Source: JBHHXR01 sp046757205 (GTDB lineage: Bacteria; Pseudomonadota; Alphaproteobacteria; Rhodobacterales; Rhodobacteraceae). From it: a stretch of DNA of 16,208 nucleotides. The position numbers and the translations under genes were made by a program. Shown here one piece after another: positions 1 to 7,346 of the stretch (positions within the stretch are counted from its first letter, which is position 1; every line of letters starts with the position of its first letter). The notes below the pieces were generated by a model. It was not told the origin of the DNA. It made no database searches and saw only the letters and a program-made list of their open reading frames with translations. The DNA lies in the NCBI GenBank assembly GCA_046757205.1, contig JBHHXR010000051.1, positions 1-16,208 of the forward strand. Reading direction: 5' to 3'.

Positions 1-289
1 CAGCCAGCGCTGTCAAAGCACTCATCACCGTCGGGACAATGTTTGCCTTCCACGTTTCGACAGCTTTGAAGGATTGGAGAAGTTCAGCGCGTGTAGATTC
101 CGCGATCACGTGCTCACGTTCGGTTTCCCTTTTGACGATCAGCTTATCGAGCACGTCTTCATCTATAATTTTGGCGCCTGATGCGTCTGTCGTCACCGAA
201 ATTTCGTTGGAGTCTTCCCAGGCTGCGATTTCCGCATTGGTTATTGGGCGATTTTTGAGTGCATCGTCTAACGTTATGGTTTTATTCAT
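1..289 (-). CDS. Unrecognised hypothetical protein, N-terminal part only
   Basis: This is an open minus-strand frame from an ATG at 289-287 that leaves the window at base 1, giving 96 residues. It begins MNKTITLDDALKNRPIT and continues with an acidic, polar segment (EIAAWEDSNEISVTTD, then IIDEDVLDKLIVKRE) and a more helical, hydrophobic stretch ending near VPTVMSALTALA. I do not recognise a family and see no signal peptide or catalytic motif. A GGGG-type ribosome site (about 297-300) precedes the ATG by 7 bases. An extended -10 promoter lies about 85 bases upstream. Codons such as AAT, AAA and ATA make it clearly AT-richer than the GC-rich genes elsewhere in the window, which may mean acquired DNA. 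The frame is open throughout and has RBS and promoter, so I consider it a real gene; its function is unknown. Confidence 0.6.
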   Translation of the reverse strand, partial: MNKTITLDDALKNRPITNAEIAAWEDSNEISVTTDASGAKIIDEDVLDKLIVKRETEREHVIAESTRAELLQSFKAVETWKANIVPTVMSALTALA

Positions 290-372
290 TTTTGCACCCC
301 TGAACGTATTCCAAGATTCAAGTTTGGACGCACACAGTGAGCTTTGTCAGATAGACCTACAATCGAGTGGGA

Positions 373-381
373 ATTATACCA
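373..381 (-). promoter_or_regulatory. Extended -10 promoter for the left-edge gene
   Basis: Read on the minus strand this is TGG followed by a perfect TATAAT, which is an extended -10 (TGnTATAAT). No good -35 lies 17 bases upstream, which is typical of extended -10 promoters. The expected start would be near 366, leaving a leader of about 77 bases before the ATG at 289. Confidence 0.5.
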
Positions 382-467
382 TATTGCAGTCTTTCAAGCT
401 CAGGGTAGGGAAATTGGTCGCCAAACTCTACCCCAAAACCGCCCCTCACCACCTCAGAAAAATCCCG

Positions 468-486
468 CCCGGGACAGCGTCCCGGG
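468..486. repeat. Perfect palindrome, 8-bp stem
   Basis: CCCGGGAC, loop AGC, GTCCCGGG. It is the first of the series of GC-rich hairpins and has no T-run on either side, so it is more likely a REP-type palindrome than an intrinsic terminator. Confidence 0.6.
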
Positions 487-496
487 CAGCGCCCGA

Positions 497-560
497 CCCT
501 CCGCACGGAGGGCGCTTCGCACCCTCCAGGGCCGGGCGCCGCCCTGCTGTAGCGCGCTGC
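497..560. repeat. Repeat A, copy 1
   Basis: The copy starts with the hairpin CCCTCCG-CA-CGGAGGG (497-512) and continues with GGCGCTTCGCACCCTCCAGG and a GCCGGGCGCCGCCCTG segment. The same order of words recurs at 704-774 and, more diverged, at 961-1018. Confidence 0.6.
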
Positions 561-599
561 CGTTCCCGTTGCCTTTGCCTCACGCGGCCCGGCGCCCTC

Positions 600-639
600 G
601 GGCTCCGCCCGTTCGGGCCTGAAGGGCTCCGCCCGTTCG
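600..639. repeat. Repeat B (REP-like), copy 1
   Basis: A 16-base word GGGCTCCGCCCGTTCG occurs twice in direct orientation (600-615 and 624-639), separated by GGCCTGAA. The block 600-623 matches the reverse complement of 16135-16158 at 23 of 24 positions, and a diverged copy sits at 918-957. Confidence 0.65.
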
Positions 640-703
640 CCGCTGAAACCGTCCACGGACGGGTTCTTTCTCGCGGCTCACCCCCCGGAGCGTGTCCGGG
701 ACG

Positions 704-774
704 GCCCTCACTCCGCGCGGGAGGGCGCTTCGCACCCTTCAGGGCCGGGCGCCGCCCTGCCGCCCGCGCGCTGC
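704..774. repeat. Repeat A, copy 2
   Basis: CCCTCACTCCGCGCGGGAGGG forms an imperfect hairpin and is followed by CGCTTCGCACCCTTCAGGG and GCCGGGCGCCGCCCTGC. From 721 on it matches copy 1 (497-560) over roughly 40 bases with few differences. Confidence 0.6.
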
Positions 775-776
775 TG

Positions 777-849
777 TCATCCCCGCGAAGGCGGGGACCT
801 CCCGCCGCCGGCGCCGACGCTCGAACGATCCCCGTTTGCACGGGGATGA
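777..849. repeat. BIME-type pair of palindromes
   Basis: Two hairpins face each other about 30 bases apart. The first is CCCCGC-GAAG-GCGGGG (781-796) inside TCATCCCCGC. The second is ATCCCCG-TTTGCA-CGGGGAT (828-847), ending in GGGGATGA. The outer TCATCCCC and GGGGATGA ends are inverted copies of each other. Dispersed intergenic elements with this layout are common in alphaproteobacterial chromosomes. No coding or T-run signal accompanies it. Confidence 0.7.
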
Positions 850-917
850 AAGCAAGCCGCAGGGTGGGCAATCTGCCCGCCAAACCACGCCACCGCCGCG
901 ATACCCCCGCCCGGGAC

Positions 918-957
918 GGGCTCCGCCGGCTCAGACCTGAAGCGCTCCGCCGGAGCG
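918..957. repeat. Repeat B (REP-like), copy 2
   Basis: This diverged copy of the 600-639 element reads GGGCTCCGCCGGCTCAGACC then TGAAG and ends in a perfect hairpin CGCTCC-GCC-GGAGCG (943-957). The right-end copy at 16116-16158 carries the equivalent hairpin CGCTCC/GGAGCG, supporting a common element of head word plus hairpin. Confidence 0.6.
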
Positions 958-960
958 TGG

Positions 961-1018
961 CCCTCCCTCCCCACGGAAGGGCGCTATCGCGCCCACCCAG
1001 GGCCGGAGTGCCCTGCGG
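961..1018. repeat. Repeat A, copy 3 (diverged)
   Basis: CCCTCCCTCCCCACGGAAGG, then GCGCTATCGCGC, then CCAGGGCCGGAGTGCCCTG follows the word order of copies 1 and 2 with more substitutions. It lies immediately beyond the stop of the RACo-like gene and could help 3' end formation there, but no T-run is present. Confidence 0.45.
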
Positions 1019-1024
1019 ACCGGC

Positions 1025-3103
1025 TCACCGTCCGCCGCGCCCGGGGCTCTGGCCGGTCGTGCGCCGCCGTCTGCGGCTGCGTCCGGCGCCGTCCGCGCCG
1101 TTTCCGGCGTTGAACGAGATGTCCGGCAGCGGCACCGCGGCGCGCAAGAGCGGGAACGGATCGGCGGCGTTGGGGATGTTGGTGGCGTTCACGAAATGCT
1201 CCTGGAATTTCGGCTCGATCGCGGTCTCCACCTTGTCGATTTGGCGCACCACGCGCTCGATCTCGCGCCGGGCGGCGCGGTTCAGCAGGGCGATGCGGGC
1301 GCCGGTGCCCGCTGCATTGCCCGCCGACGTCACCCTCTCCAGCGGGCAGTCCGGGATCATCCCCAGAACCATCGCGTGTTTGGGCGAGATATGCGCCCCG
1401 AAGGCGCCGGCCAGAACAACGCGGTCGACCGCCTCCACCCCCATCTTGTCCATCAGCAGCTTTGCCCCGGCATAGAGCGCCGCCTTGGCAAGCTGGATTT
1501 CACGTATGTCCTTGTTGGTGACGGTAATCGGCGGGCCGCCTTCGGCGCCGCCGTCCCATACCAGGTAAGAATAGGTACGGCCGTCCGCGATGCAGCGGTC
1601 GGTTCCAACCGCTTCCGGTGTGCCAATCAGCCCGGCGTCGTCGACGATGCCGGCCATGCGCATCTCGGCCACCATCTCGATGATGCCGGAGCCGCAGATG
1701 CCGGTGACGCCGGAGCCTTTCGTGGCTTCCGTGAAACCGGGATCGTCCGACCACAGGTCGCTGCCGATCACCTTGAAGCGCGGCGCCCTGGTCGCCGGGT
1801 CGATCTCGACGCGCTCGATGGCGCCCGGCGCCGCCCGCTGGCCGGAGGATATCTGCGCCCCCTCGAAGGCCGGCCCGGTCGGCGACGAGCATGCCAGCAC
1901 GCCGGCCTTGCTGCCGAGCTGAATTTCCGCGTTGGTGCCGACATCGACCACCAGCACCAGATCGTCGGACAGATTGGGCGCCTCCGACAGCGTCACCGCC
2001 GCCGCGTCGGCCCCGACATGCCCGGCGATGCAGGGCAGGATGTAGAGGCTGGCGCCGGGGTGGATGGCGATACCCAGTTCCGCCGCCCGCAGGTTCAGCG
2101 CGTCAGACGCGGCAAGCGCGAACGGCGCCTGGCCCAGCTCCACCGGGTCGACGCCGAGGAACAGGTGATGCATCACCGGGTTGCCCACCAGCACCATCTC
2201 GACGATCAGACCGGGGTCGATGCCGGCTTCTTCGGCGGCCCGGCGCACCAGCGTGTTCATCGCCGCGCGCACGGCTTCGGTCATTTCCCGGTCGCCGCCG
2301 GGGTTCATCATGGCGTAGGAAACCCGGCTCATCAAATCCTCGCCGAAGCGGATCTGCGGGTTCATGATGCCCGAAGACGCCAGCACCTCGCCGGAGTGCA
2401 GATCGCACAGGTGCGCCGCGATGGTCGTCGAGCCGAGATCGACCGCCAGCCCGTAGATCGAGCCGTCATGGAACCCGGGCCAGACCTGCACCACGCGCGG
2501 CGTATCACCCTCGTGCGCGGCGTGCACCGCGCAGGTGATTTTCCACTCGCCCTTGCGCAGCGCTTTCTGGAGCGCGTGCAGCGTGTTCAGATCGGCCCTT
2601 GCGCCCCCGATCCCCCATTGTTCCGCCAGCGCCGCCGCCAGCCGTTCGGCGTCGCCCGAGGGTTCGTGCATGTCGGGCTGCGCCACCTCGACGTAGTGCA
2701 GCCTGGTGGCCGGGTCCATGCGGATGTCGCGCGCCTCGGCGCGCTTGCGCACCACCTGGCGGTGCACCTGGCTCTCGGGCGGCACGTCGATCACCACGTC
2801 GCCCAGCACCTGCGCCTGGCAGCCCAGCCGCCGCCCCTCGATCAGCCCGCGCTTGGACTTGTAGCGCTCCTCGACCTTGTTCCATGCGCTCAGCGCGTCG
2901 GCGGCGACCGTGACTCCGTGCTTGGGAAATTCGCCGTAGGAAGGCGTGATCTGGCAGCGCGAGCAGATACCGCGCCCGCCGCACACGGAATCGAGGTCCA
3001 CACCCAGTTGCCGCGCGGCGTCGAGGATCGGCGTGCCGGCCGCGAACCGCCCGCGCTTGCCGGATGGCGTAAAGATCACCAGCGGGTCTTCGGAGCGGCT
3101 CAT
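1025..3103 (-). CDS. RACo-family corrinoid activation protein (2Fe-2S ferredoxin + ASKHA ATPase, DUF4445)
   Basis: The 692-residue protein probably reduces inactive Co(II) corrinoid back to Co(I) in a corrinoid protein, using ATP. An N-terminal adrenodoxin-type ferredoxin domain (about 1-110) carries the cluster cysteines C41, C47, C50 and C95 (CGGRGICSRC, then RLGC). A linker (about 110-210) leads to the ASKHA domain, with the first phosphate motif GLAVDLGSTTIAAHL near 218-232, VVDVGTNAEI near 385-394, a GSGVTGICGSG loop near 463-473 and LAGAFGAHI near 564-572. Length and domain order match RACo-type reductive activators of methyltransferase systems. The start is the ATG at 3103 with AGGTG upstream. 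The last 22 residues are a polybasic low-complexity tail (GRSRRRRRTT). Its cognate corrinoid protein is not in the window, but methyl-THF methyltransferase and MTHFR-like genes lie about 10 kb to the right. The family call is firm; the partner is inference. Confidence 0.88.
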   Translation of the reverse strand: MSRSEDPLVIFTPSGKRGRFAAGTPILDAARQLGVDLDSVCGGRGICSRCQITPSYGEFPKHGVTVAADALSAWNKVEERYKSKRGLIEGRRLGCQAQVLGDVVIDVPPESQVHRQVVRKRAEARDIRMDPATRLHYVEVAQPDMHEPSGDAERLAAALAEQWGIGGARADLNTLHALQKALRKGEWKITCAVHAAHEGDTPRVVQVWPGFHDGSIYGLAVDLGSTTIAAHLCDLHSGEVLASSGIMNPQIRFGEDLMSRVSYAMMNPGGDREMTEAVRAAMNTLVRRAAEEAGIDPGLIVEMVLVGNPVMHHLFLGVDPVELGQAPFALAASDALNLRAAELGIAIHPGASLYILPCIAGHVGADAAAVTLSEAPNLSDDLVLVVDVGTNAEIQLGSKAGVLACSSPTGPAFEGAQISSGQRAAPGAIERVEIDPATRAPRFKVIGSDLWSDDPGFTEATKGSGVTGICGSGIIEMVAEMRMAGIVDDAGLIGTPEAVGTDRCIADGRTYSYLVWDGGAEGGPPITVTNKDIREIQLAKAALYAGAKLLMDKMGVEAVDRVVLAGAFGAHISPKHAMVLGMIPDCPLERVTSAGNAAGTGARIALLNRAARREIERVVRQIDKVETAIEPKFQEHFVNATNIPNAADPFPLLRAAVPLPDISFNAGNGADGAGRSRRRRRTTGQSPGRGGR

Positions 3104-3130
3104 CGGGCACCTGTCGCGAGTTTCGGCCTC

Positions 3131-3158
3131 AATCTAGGCAAACGCGAGGCCTTGGCAA
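3131..3158 (-). promoter_or_regulatory. Candidate sigma-70 promoter for the RACo-like gene
   Basis: On the minus strand TTGCCA (3158-3153) and TAGATT (3136-3131) are 16 bases apart, matching the -35 and -10 consensus at 5 and 4 of 6 positions. Transcription would start near 3124, about 20 bases before the ATG. It lies in the 159-base gap shared with the divergent peptidase gene, for which I see no convincing promoter. Confidence 0.35.
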
Positions 3159-3251
3159 TGAGCGCCAGCGTCGGATGCCGTTGTTTTTGCGTCAGAGCGG
3201 TCTGGCCATTCACCGGGCGGCCATCCATCATTCCCGCCAGTCCACAGACAC

Positions 3252-3257
3252 GGGAGG
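3252..3257 (+). promoter_or_regulatory. Ribosome binding site fixing the M20 peptidase start
   Basis: GGGAGG ends 5 bases before the ATG at 3263. It decides the start, because the same frame stays open for 2 kb upstream, antisense to the RACo-like gene. Confidence 0.75.
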
Positions 3258-3262
3258 CCGCC

Positions 3263-4639
3263 ATGCCGGCTTGGGAGAACTATCTTTCCGACAACAAGCA
3301 ACGCTTCGTCTCGGAACTTCTGGAATTTGTAGGCATTCCGTCCGTATCCGCGGACGACCGGTTTGCCGCCGACGTCCGGCGTTCCGGGCAGTGGGTCGCC
3401 GACCGGCTGACCAGGGCCGGTGCGGAGAACGTCGCCCTGATGCCCACCGGAGGACACCCCGTCGTCTACGGGGACCGGCTTCGCGCCGGAGACGGCCGGC
3501 CGACGGTTCTGATCTACGGTCATTTCGACGTCCAGCCCGCCGAGCCGTTTGACCTATGGCGGTCCCCGCCATTCGAGCCGGAGGTGCGCGACGGCTGCGT
3601 CTGGGGACGCGGCGCATCCGACGACAAGGGCGGCATGCTGATCCCGATCATCGCGTTTGAGGCGCTTGTCGCATCCGGGCAGGAGCCTGGCGTCAACGTG
3701 AAGTTCCTGTTCGAGGGCCAGGAGGAGATCGGCTCGCCACAGCTGCCCGGCTTCGTCGCGGCGCAACGCGACCTGCTGGCCTGCGACATGATCTTCTCTT
3801 CCGACGGACTGCAGTGGGCCGGGGACGAACCCAATCTGGTGATCGGCCTCAAGGGCCTCGTCGGGCTCGAGGTCACGGTCACCGGCCCTGCGGCCGATCA
3901 GCATTCCGGCCTGCACGGCGGCGCCGTCGCCAATCCCCTGCAGGCGCTTTGCCACATCGTCGCCTCGCTCAAGGGCCTTGACGGACGCATCCGGGTGGAC
4001 CGCTTCTACGACGACGTGGTGCCGCTCGGCGACGAAGATCGAGCGGAGATCGCGCGGGTTCCCTATGACGAGGCCGCCTACATCGCCGAACTCGGCGTGC
4101 CGGAGACCTTCGGCGAGGAAGGCTACACCACGCGCGAACGCCTCTGGGCGCGCCCGACGCTGGAGTTGAACGGCATCTGGGGCGGATATCGGGGGCGCGG
4201 GTCGAAAACCGTGCTTCCGTCGCATGCCAGGGCCAAGATCACCTGTCGGCTGGTCGCCGACCAGAAACCCGACCGGATATTCGAGCTGGTCGCCGCCCAT
4301 ATCGAGCGCAACACGCCGCCCGGCGTGCGCGTCTCCGTTGAACGACTGCCCGGCAATGCCGACCCGTACCTGATGCCGCGCCATCACAACGGCAGCAGGA
4401 TTGCCGGGCAGGTGTTGGAGGAAGTGTACGGCAAGAAGCCTTACGTCACCCGCCTCGGCGGCTCGATCCCGGTGATGTCGGTGTTCCTCAAGGAGCTTGG
4501 GGCGCACATGACCATGTTCGGCTTCTCTGTCGGCGACGAAAACCTGCACGCGCCCAACGAATTCTTCCGGCTGAAGAATTTCGAACGCGGACAGCGGGCA
4601 TACTGCCGGTTGCTGGAAGAGCTGGGCCGGGCGGGGTAG
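3263..4639 (+). CDS. M20 family dipeptidase (ArgE/DapE/CNDP-like metallopeptidase)
   Basis: The 458-residue cytosolic zinc peptidase most likely cleaves dipeptides or related amides. The dinuclear-metal ligands of the family are visible: H87 in IYGHFDVQP with catalytic D89, bridging D120 in GRGASDDKGG, the catalytic Glu pair E154-E155 in EGQEEIGSP, D181 in SSDG and a late His in ENLHAPNE near 429. The dimerisation/lid domain with DQHSGLHGG (H214, H218) lies in the middle, as in carnosinase-like CNDP proteins of about 470 residues. The start is set by GGGAGG at 3252 and MPAWENYL is a normal N-terminus. No signal peptide is seen. It diverges from the RACo-like gene and converges on guaB, so it is probably transcribed alone. 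The substrate cannot be read from sequence; acetylornithine or succinyl-DAP deacylase is less likely given the CNDP-like motifs. Confidence 0.9.
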   Translation: MPAWENYLSDNKQRFVSELLEFVGIPSVSADDRFAADVRRSGQWVADRLTRAGAENVALMPTGGHPVVYGDRLRAGDGRPTVLIYGHFDVQPAEPFDLWRSPPFEPEVRDGCVWGRGASDDKGGMLIPIIAFEALVASGQEPGVNVKFLFEGQEEIGSPQLPGFVAAQRDLLACDMIFSSDGLQWAGDEPNLVIGLKGLVGLEVTVTGPAADQHSGLHGGAVANPLQALCHIVASLKGLDGRIRVDRFYDDVVPLGDEDRAEIARVPYDEAAYIAELGVPETFGEEGYTTRERLWARPTLELNGIWGGYRGRGSKTVLPSHARAKITCRLVADQKPDRIFELVAAHIERNTPPGVRVSVERLPGNADPYLMPRHHNGSRIAGQVLEEVYGKKPYVTRLGGSIPVMSVFLKELGAHMTMFGFSVGDENLHAPNEFFRLKNFERGQRAYCRLLEELGRAG

Positions 4640-4837
4640 GCGGGCCGGCCGGCATTGTCCACGGCCACGGCTGTTCCGCGCCGTTTGCCCGGCGGTCGTT
4701 CGGTCGGGCCCTGAAGCGCATCGCGTCTTTCCAGGTTCAGTCCCGCGCACAGCCGCCCGGGACATGCGGCCGGGCGCATGCCCTGTGGCCGGCACGGTCG
4801 GACTTGACCGGACGCGACACGATCCGGCCGTGGCCGC
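4640..4837. other. Convergent intergenic gap between the peptidase gene and guaB
   Basis: This gap of about 200 bases between two converging genes contains a hairpin at 4759-4783 (CATGCG-GCCGGG-CGCATG, with GGG/CCC outside a one-base bulge). Neither side has a T-run, so it is at most a weak or Rho-assisted stop for both genes. I see no gene here. Confidence 0.5.
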
Positions 4838-6292
4838 TCATCCCGACCGGTAGTTCGGGCTTTCGCGGGTGATCTGCACGTCGTGCACGTGGCTTTCCGT
4901 CAGCCCGGCGCCGCTGATGCGCACGAACCGGCAATTCGTCCGCATCGCCTCGATGTCGGGTGAGCCGGTGTAGCCCATGGCCGCCCGCAAGCCGCCGATC
5001 ATCTGGTGCAGCACGGCCGAGGCCTGGCCCTTGTAGGGCACCTGCCCTTCGATGCCCTCGGGCACCAGCTTGTCGTTGGTAACCTCCTTCTGGAAGTAGC
5101 GGTCGGCCGAGCCACGTGCCATCGCCCCCACCGACCCCATGCCGCGGTAAGCCTTGAAGCTCCGTCCCTGATAGAGAAACACCTCGCCGGGGGCCTCGTC
5201 GGTTCCTGCCAGCATCGAGCCGACCATGGCCGCGTGTGCCCCGCCGGCGATGGCCTTGGCAAAATCGCCGGAATACTTGATGCCGCCGTCCGCTATCACC
5301 GTCTGACCCGTCTTGTCCGCTTCTTCCGCGCAGTCCATGATCGCCGTCAGTTGCGGAACTCCGACACCGGCTACCACCCGCGTGGTGCAGATCGAACCGG
5401 GCCCGATGCCCACTTTCACCACGTCGGCGCCGGCGTCGATCAGCGCCCGTGTGGCCTCCGCCGTCGCCACGTTGCCGGCCACCACCTGAAGACCGCTGTT
5501 GGACGTCTTGATCCGGGTTACCGCCTGGGCCACGCTCGCCGAGTGGCCGTGCGCCGTGTCGATGACGATGAGGTCGACGCCGGCGTCCGCCAGCGCCAGC
5601 GAGCGCTCGAACCCGGCGTCGCCGACGGTTGTCGCGGCCGCCACGCGCAGCCGGCCAAGCTGGTCCTTGCAGGCACGCGGGTTGAGCACCGCCTGCTCGA
5701 TGTCCTTGATGGTCAGGAGACCGGTCAGCTTGCCGCCGCCGTCCACCACCAGCAGTTTTTCGATGCGCCGCGCCTCCATCAGGCTCTTGGCCTCCGCCAG
5801 ATCCGCCGGTTCGCGCAGCATGGCCAGGTTGTCCGCCGTCATCATGACGCTGACCGGCGTCCCGTCGTCGGAGGCGAACCGCATGTCGCGGTTGGTGACG
5901 ATGCCGAGCACCACGCCATCTTCCGAGACCACGGGAAACCCGGTCACGTTATAGCGTTCCTGCAGCGCCTTGGCGTCGGCCAGCGTCTGCTCGGGCGACA
6001 GCGTGACGGGATTGTAGACGACGCCGGAGACGAACCGCTTCACCCGCCGCACCTCGTCGGCCTGCCGCTCGATATCGAGATTGCGATGGATGACGCCGAG
6101 GCCGCCGGCCTGCGCCATGGCGATCGCCATGCGCGCCTCGGTCACGGTGTCCATCGCCGAACTGATGAGCGGAATGTTGAGCGAGATCGACCCGGTCAGC
6201 CGGGTGCGCGTGTCAGCCTCCGCCGGAAGGATTTCCGAGGCGCCGGGCACGAGCAGAACGTCATCGAAGGTCAGTGCCTCGCGAATCTCCAT
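4838..6292 (-). CDS. guaB: Inosine-5'-monophosphate dehydrogenase
   Basis: The 484-residue enzyme oxidises IMP to XMP with NAD+, the committed step of GMP synthesis in the cytosol. The TIM-barrel start (LTFDDVLLVPG) is followed by two CBS domains inserted at about 92-205. The barrel resumes with IDTAHGH, the phosphate/catalytic loop GIGPGSICTTR with the nucleophile C302, DGGIKYSGD, and the flap with GSADRYFQ (R398-Y399). The length is close to the usual 485-500. The start ATG at 6292 is preceded by AGGAGGG with 5 bases spacing, a very strong site. It lies 75 bases downstream of the TDT transporter gene on the same strand, so partial co-transcription is possible, but no functional link is evident. 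All key residues are present. Confidence 0.97.
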   Translation of the reverse strand: MEIREALTFDDVLLVPGASEILPAEADTRTRLTGSISLNIPLISSAMDTVTEARMAIAMAQAGGLGVIHRNLDIERQADEVRRVKRFVSGVVYNPVTLSPEQTLADAKALQERYNVTGFPVVSEDGVVLGIVTNRDMRFASDDGTPVSVMMTADNLAMLREPADLAEAKSLMEARRIEKLLVVDGGGKLTGLLTIKDIEQAVLNPRACKDQLGRLRVAAATTVGDAGFERSLALADAGVDLIVIDTAHGHSASVAQAVTRIKTSNSGLQVVAGNVATAEATRALIDAGADVVKVGIGPGSICTTRVVAGVGVPQLTAIMDCAEEADKTGQTVIADGGIKYSGDFAKAIAGGAHAAMVGSMLAGTDEAPGEVFLYQGRSFKAYRGMGSVGAMARGSADRYFQKEVTNDKLVPEGIEGQVPYKGQASAVLHQMIGGLRAAMGYTGSPDIEAMRTNCRFVRISGAGLTESHVHDVQITRESPNYRSG

Positions 6293-6367
6293 GGAACCCT
6301 CCTGCGAAGCTTCGTTTGGCGCTTCCCTATTTCACGCCGCCATGAAATTGAAAAGGGCTAAACGGTG

Positions 6368-7342
6368 TCATGCCGTCGCAGCATTGGTCGCGGCGGCCAA
6401 GCCGCCGCGCAGCCAGGAGCGGTAAGTGCGGATCGCGATGTAGGGATTGACGATGCTGGCCAGCGCCAGCGACGCCATCGCCAGAATACCGGTCCACAGG
6501 CCGATGCCCGCACCGTAGGCGTTGCACATCAGGCTGGCAAAGGCGGCCAGCGGAAAGGTGAAACTGCCCCACAGCGGCGACCAGCCGGCTTCGATTATCC
6601 AGGGCAGCCGCAGCAGAAGAAACAGCACTACCGCCACCGACAGATAGACCATGAAAACGAACATCGACCTGTGATCCAGCAACTCCGCCGACAGCCCCAA
6701 CAGCGCCACCGGCGACAGGTGGATCGCCAGCGCCGGCCGCAACGGCGCCGGGTCGGGCCGGCGCAGCGACCGGATGGTGGAGCCGGCGAAGATCACCAGC
6801 GCGAAGAACAGCGAAAGCCAGTAGATGATCGCCGAAAGCGCGATATCGCCGAGCCCGACACCGGCCAGCGGCGCGACGATGAAACCGACGAACGGCAGGT
6901 GCAGAACCGGGCTGAACACCCGCTGCTCCGCCGGGCCGCGCACGAGCGCACCGAGAACCGCGACAAAGAACAACGCATGCAGCAGCAGCCCGATGCTCCA
7001 CAGCCACCCTGCGAACCCGGGCCAAGACCGCAACACCCCCGCCGCCATGACCATCAGGCACATCGAGGCCGCCGCCACCCCGGCACGGGCGGGCAGGACC
7101 CGCAGATCTTCCAGCAACACGGCCGGACGGGCGAGTATCTTTGCAATGAACGGGGCGAGAGCGGAGAGATAGAGCACGCTCGCCCCGCCGACGATGGCAT
7201 CGCCGATGCCCGATGGCAGGCCGGTCACCTGCGCCGCCTTCTGCCAGGCCAGCCCGAGCCCGAACAGGCCGAGCATGCCGGGGAAAAGCGCCGGCGGCGT
7301 GCGGCGCCAGAAGGCGGGAACGGGCGTCGTCGCAGGTTTCAT
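6368..7342 (-). CDS. TDT/SLAC1-family (TehA-like) anion channel or transporter
   Basis: The 324-residue integral inner-membrane protein has about ten hydrophobic segments (for example 18-32, 45-65, 88-103, 111-134, 147-163, 168-188, 203-220, 226-245, 257-275, 279-299). The opening RTPPALFPGMLGLFGLGLAW, the LHLPFVGFIVAPLAG segment and WGSFTFPLAAFA are typical of the tellurite-resistance/dicarboxylate transporter family, which includes the plant SLAC1 and Haemophilus TehA anion channels. No tehB-like methyltransferase gene is adjacent, so tellurite resistance is not specifically supported; uptake or leak of small anions or weak acids is more likely. The ribosome site before ATG 7342 is poor. 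It diverges from the agmatinase-family gene across 126 bases and precedes guaB on the same strand. Confidence 0.8.
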   Translation of the reverse strand: MKPATTPVPAFWRRTPPALFPGMLGLFGLGLAWQKAAQVTGLPSGIGDAIVGGASVLYLSALAPFIAKILARPAVLLEDLRVLPARAGVAAASMCLMVMAAGVLRSWPGFAGWLWSIGLLLHALFFVAVLGALVRGPAEQRVFSPVLHLPFVGFIVAPLAGVGLGDIALSAIIYWLSLFFALVIFAGSTIRSLRRPDPAPLRPALAIHLSPVALLGLSAELLDHRSMFVFMVYLSVAVVLFLLLRLPWIIEAGWSPLWGSFTFPLAAFASLMCNAYGAGIGLWTGILAMASLALASIVNPYIAIRTYRSWLRGGLAAATNAATA

Positions 7343-7346
7343 GTCG

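Larger units (their letters stand above)
300..1024. other. Non-coding, repeat-rich intergenic region
   Basis: About 720 bases separate the left-edge gene from the end of the RACo-like gene. The first part (300-467) is of ordinary composition and holds the promoter and leader of the left gene. From about 468 onward it is very GC-rich and consists of palindromes and diverged direct repeats, listed separately. Open frames here on both strands encode only Arg/Pro/Ala/Gly-rich low-complexity peptides without ribosome sites, so I call no gene. Confidence 0.7.

Noticed and set aside
446..883. 145-residue minus-strand open frame in the repeat region
   Set aside because: Arg/Pro/Gly/Ala-rich translation of the palindromic repeats, with repeated peptide words mirroring the DNA repeats; no ribosome site.
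468..1018. CRISPR array in the repeat region
   Set aside because: Repeats are unequal in length, diverged, irregularly spaced and themselves palindromic, without unique spacers of constant size or cas genes.
39..1475. 478-residue plus-strand open frame across the repeats
   Set aside because: It is antisense to the left-edge gene, then runs through GC-rich palindromes and the RACo-like gene antisense strand; low-complexity Arg/Pro/Ser sequence and no ribosome site.
1196..3262. In-frame upstream extension of the M20 peptidase (would give an 1147-residue protein)
   Set aside because: It is entirely antisense to the RACo-like gene, has His/Arg/Ala-rich sequence without domains, and a good ribosome site and natural N-terminus exist at 3263.
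4759..4783. Hairpin between the peptidase gene and guaB as a bidirectional terminator
   Set aside because: No T-run follows on either strand, so it is noted only as a structure in the gap.
3554..4795. 413-residue minus-strand open frame antisense to the peptidase gene
   Set aside because: A GC-driven shadow frame of a gene with complete catalytic motifs; no recognisable domain.
5006..6361. 451-residue plus-strand open frame antisense to guaB
   Set aside because: His/Arg-rich shadow of a clear guaB with no domain or ribosome site.
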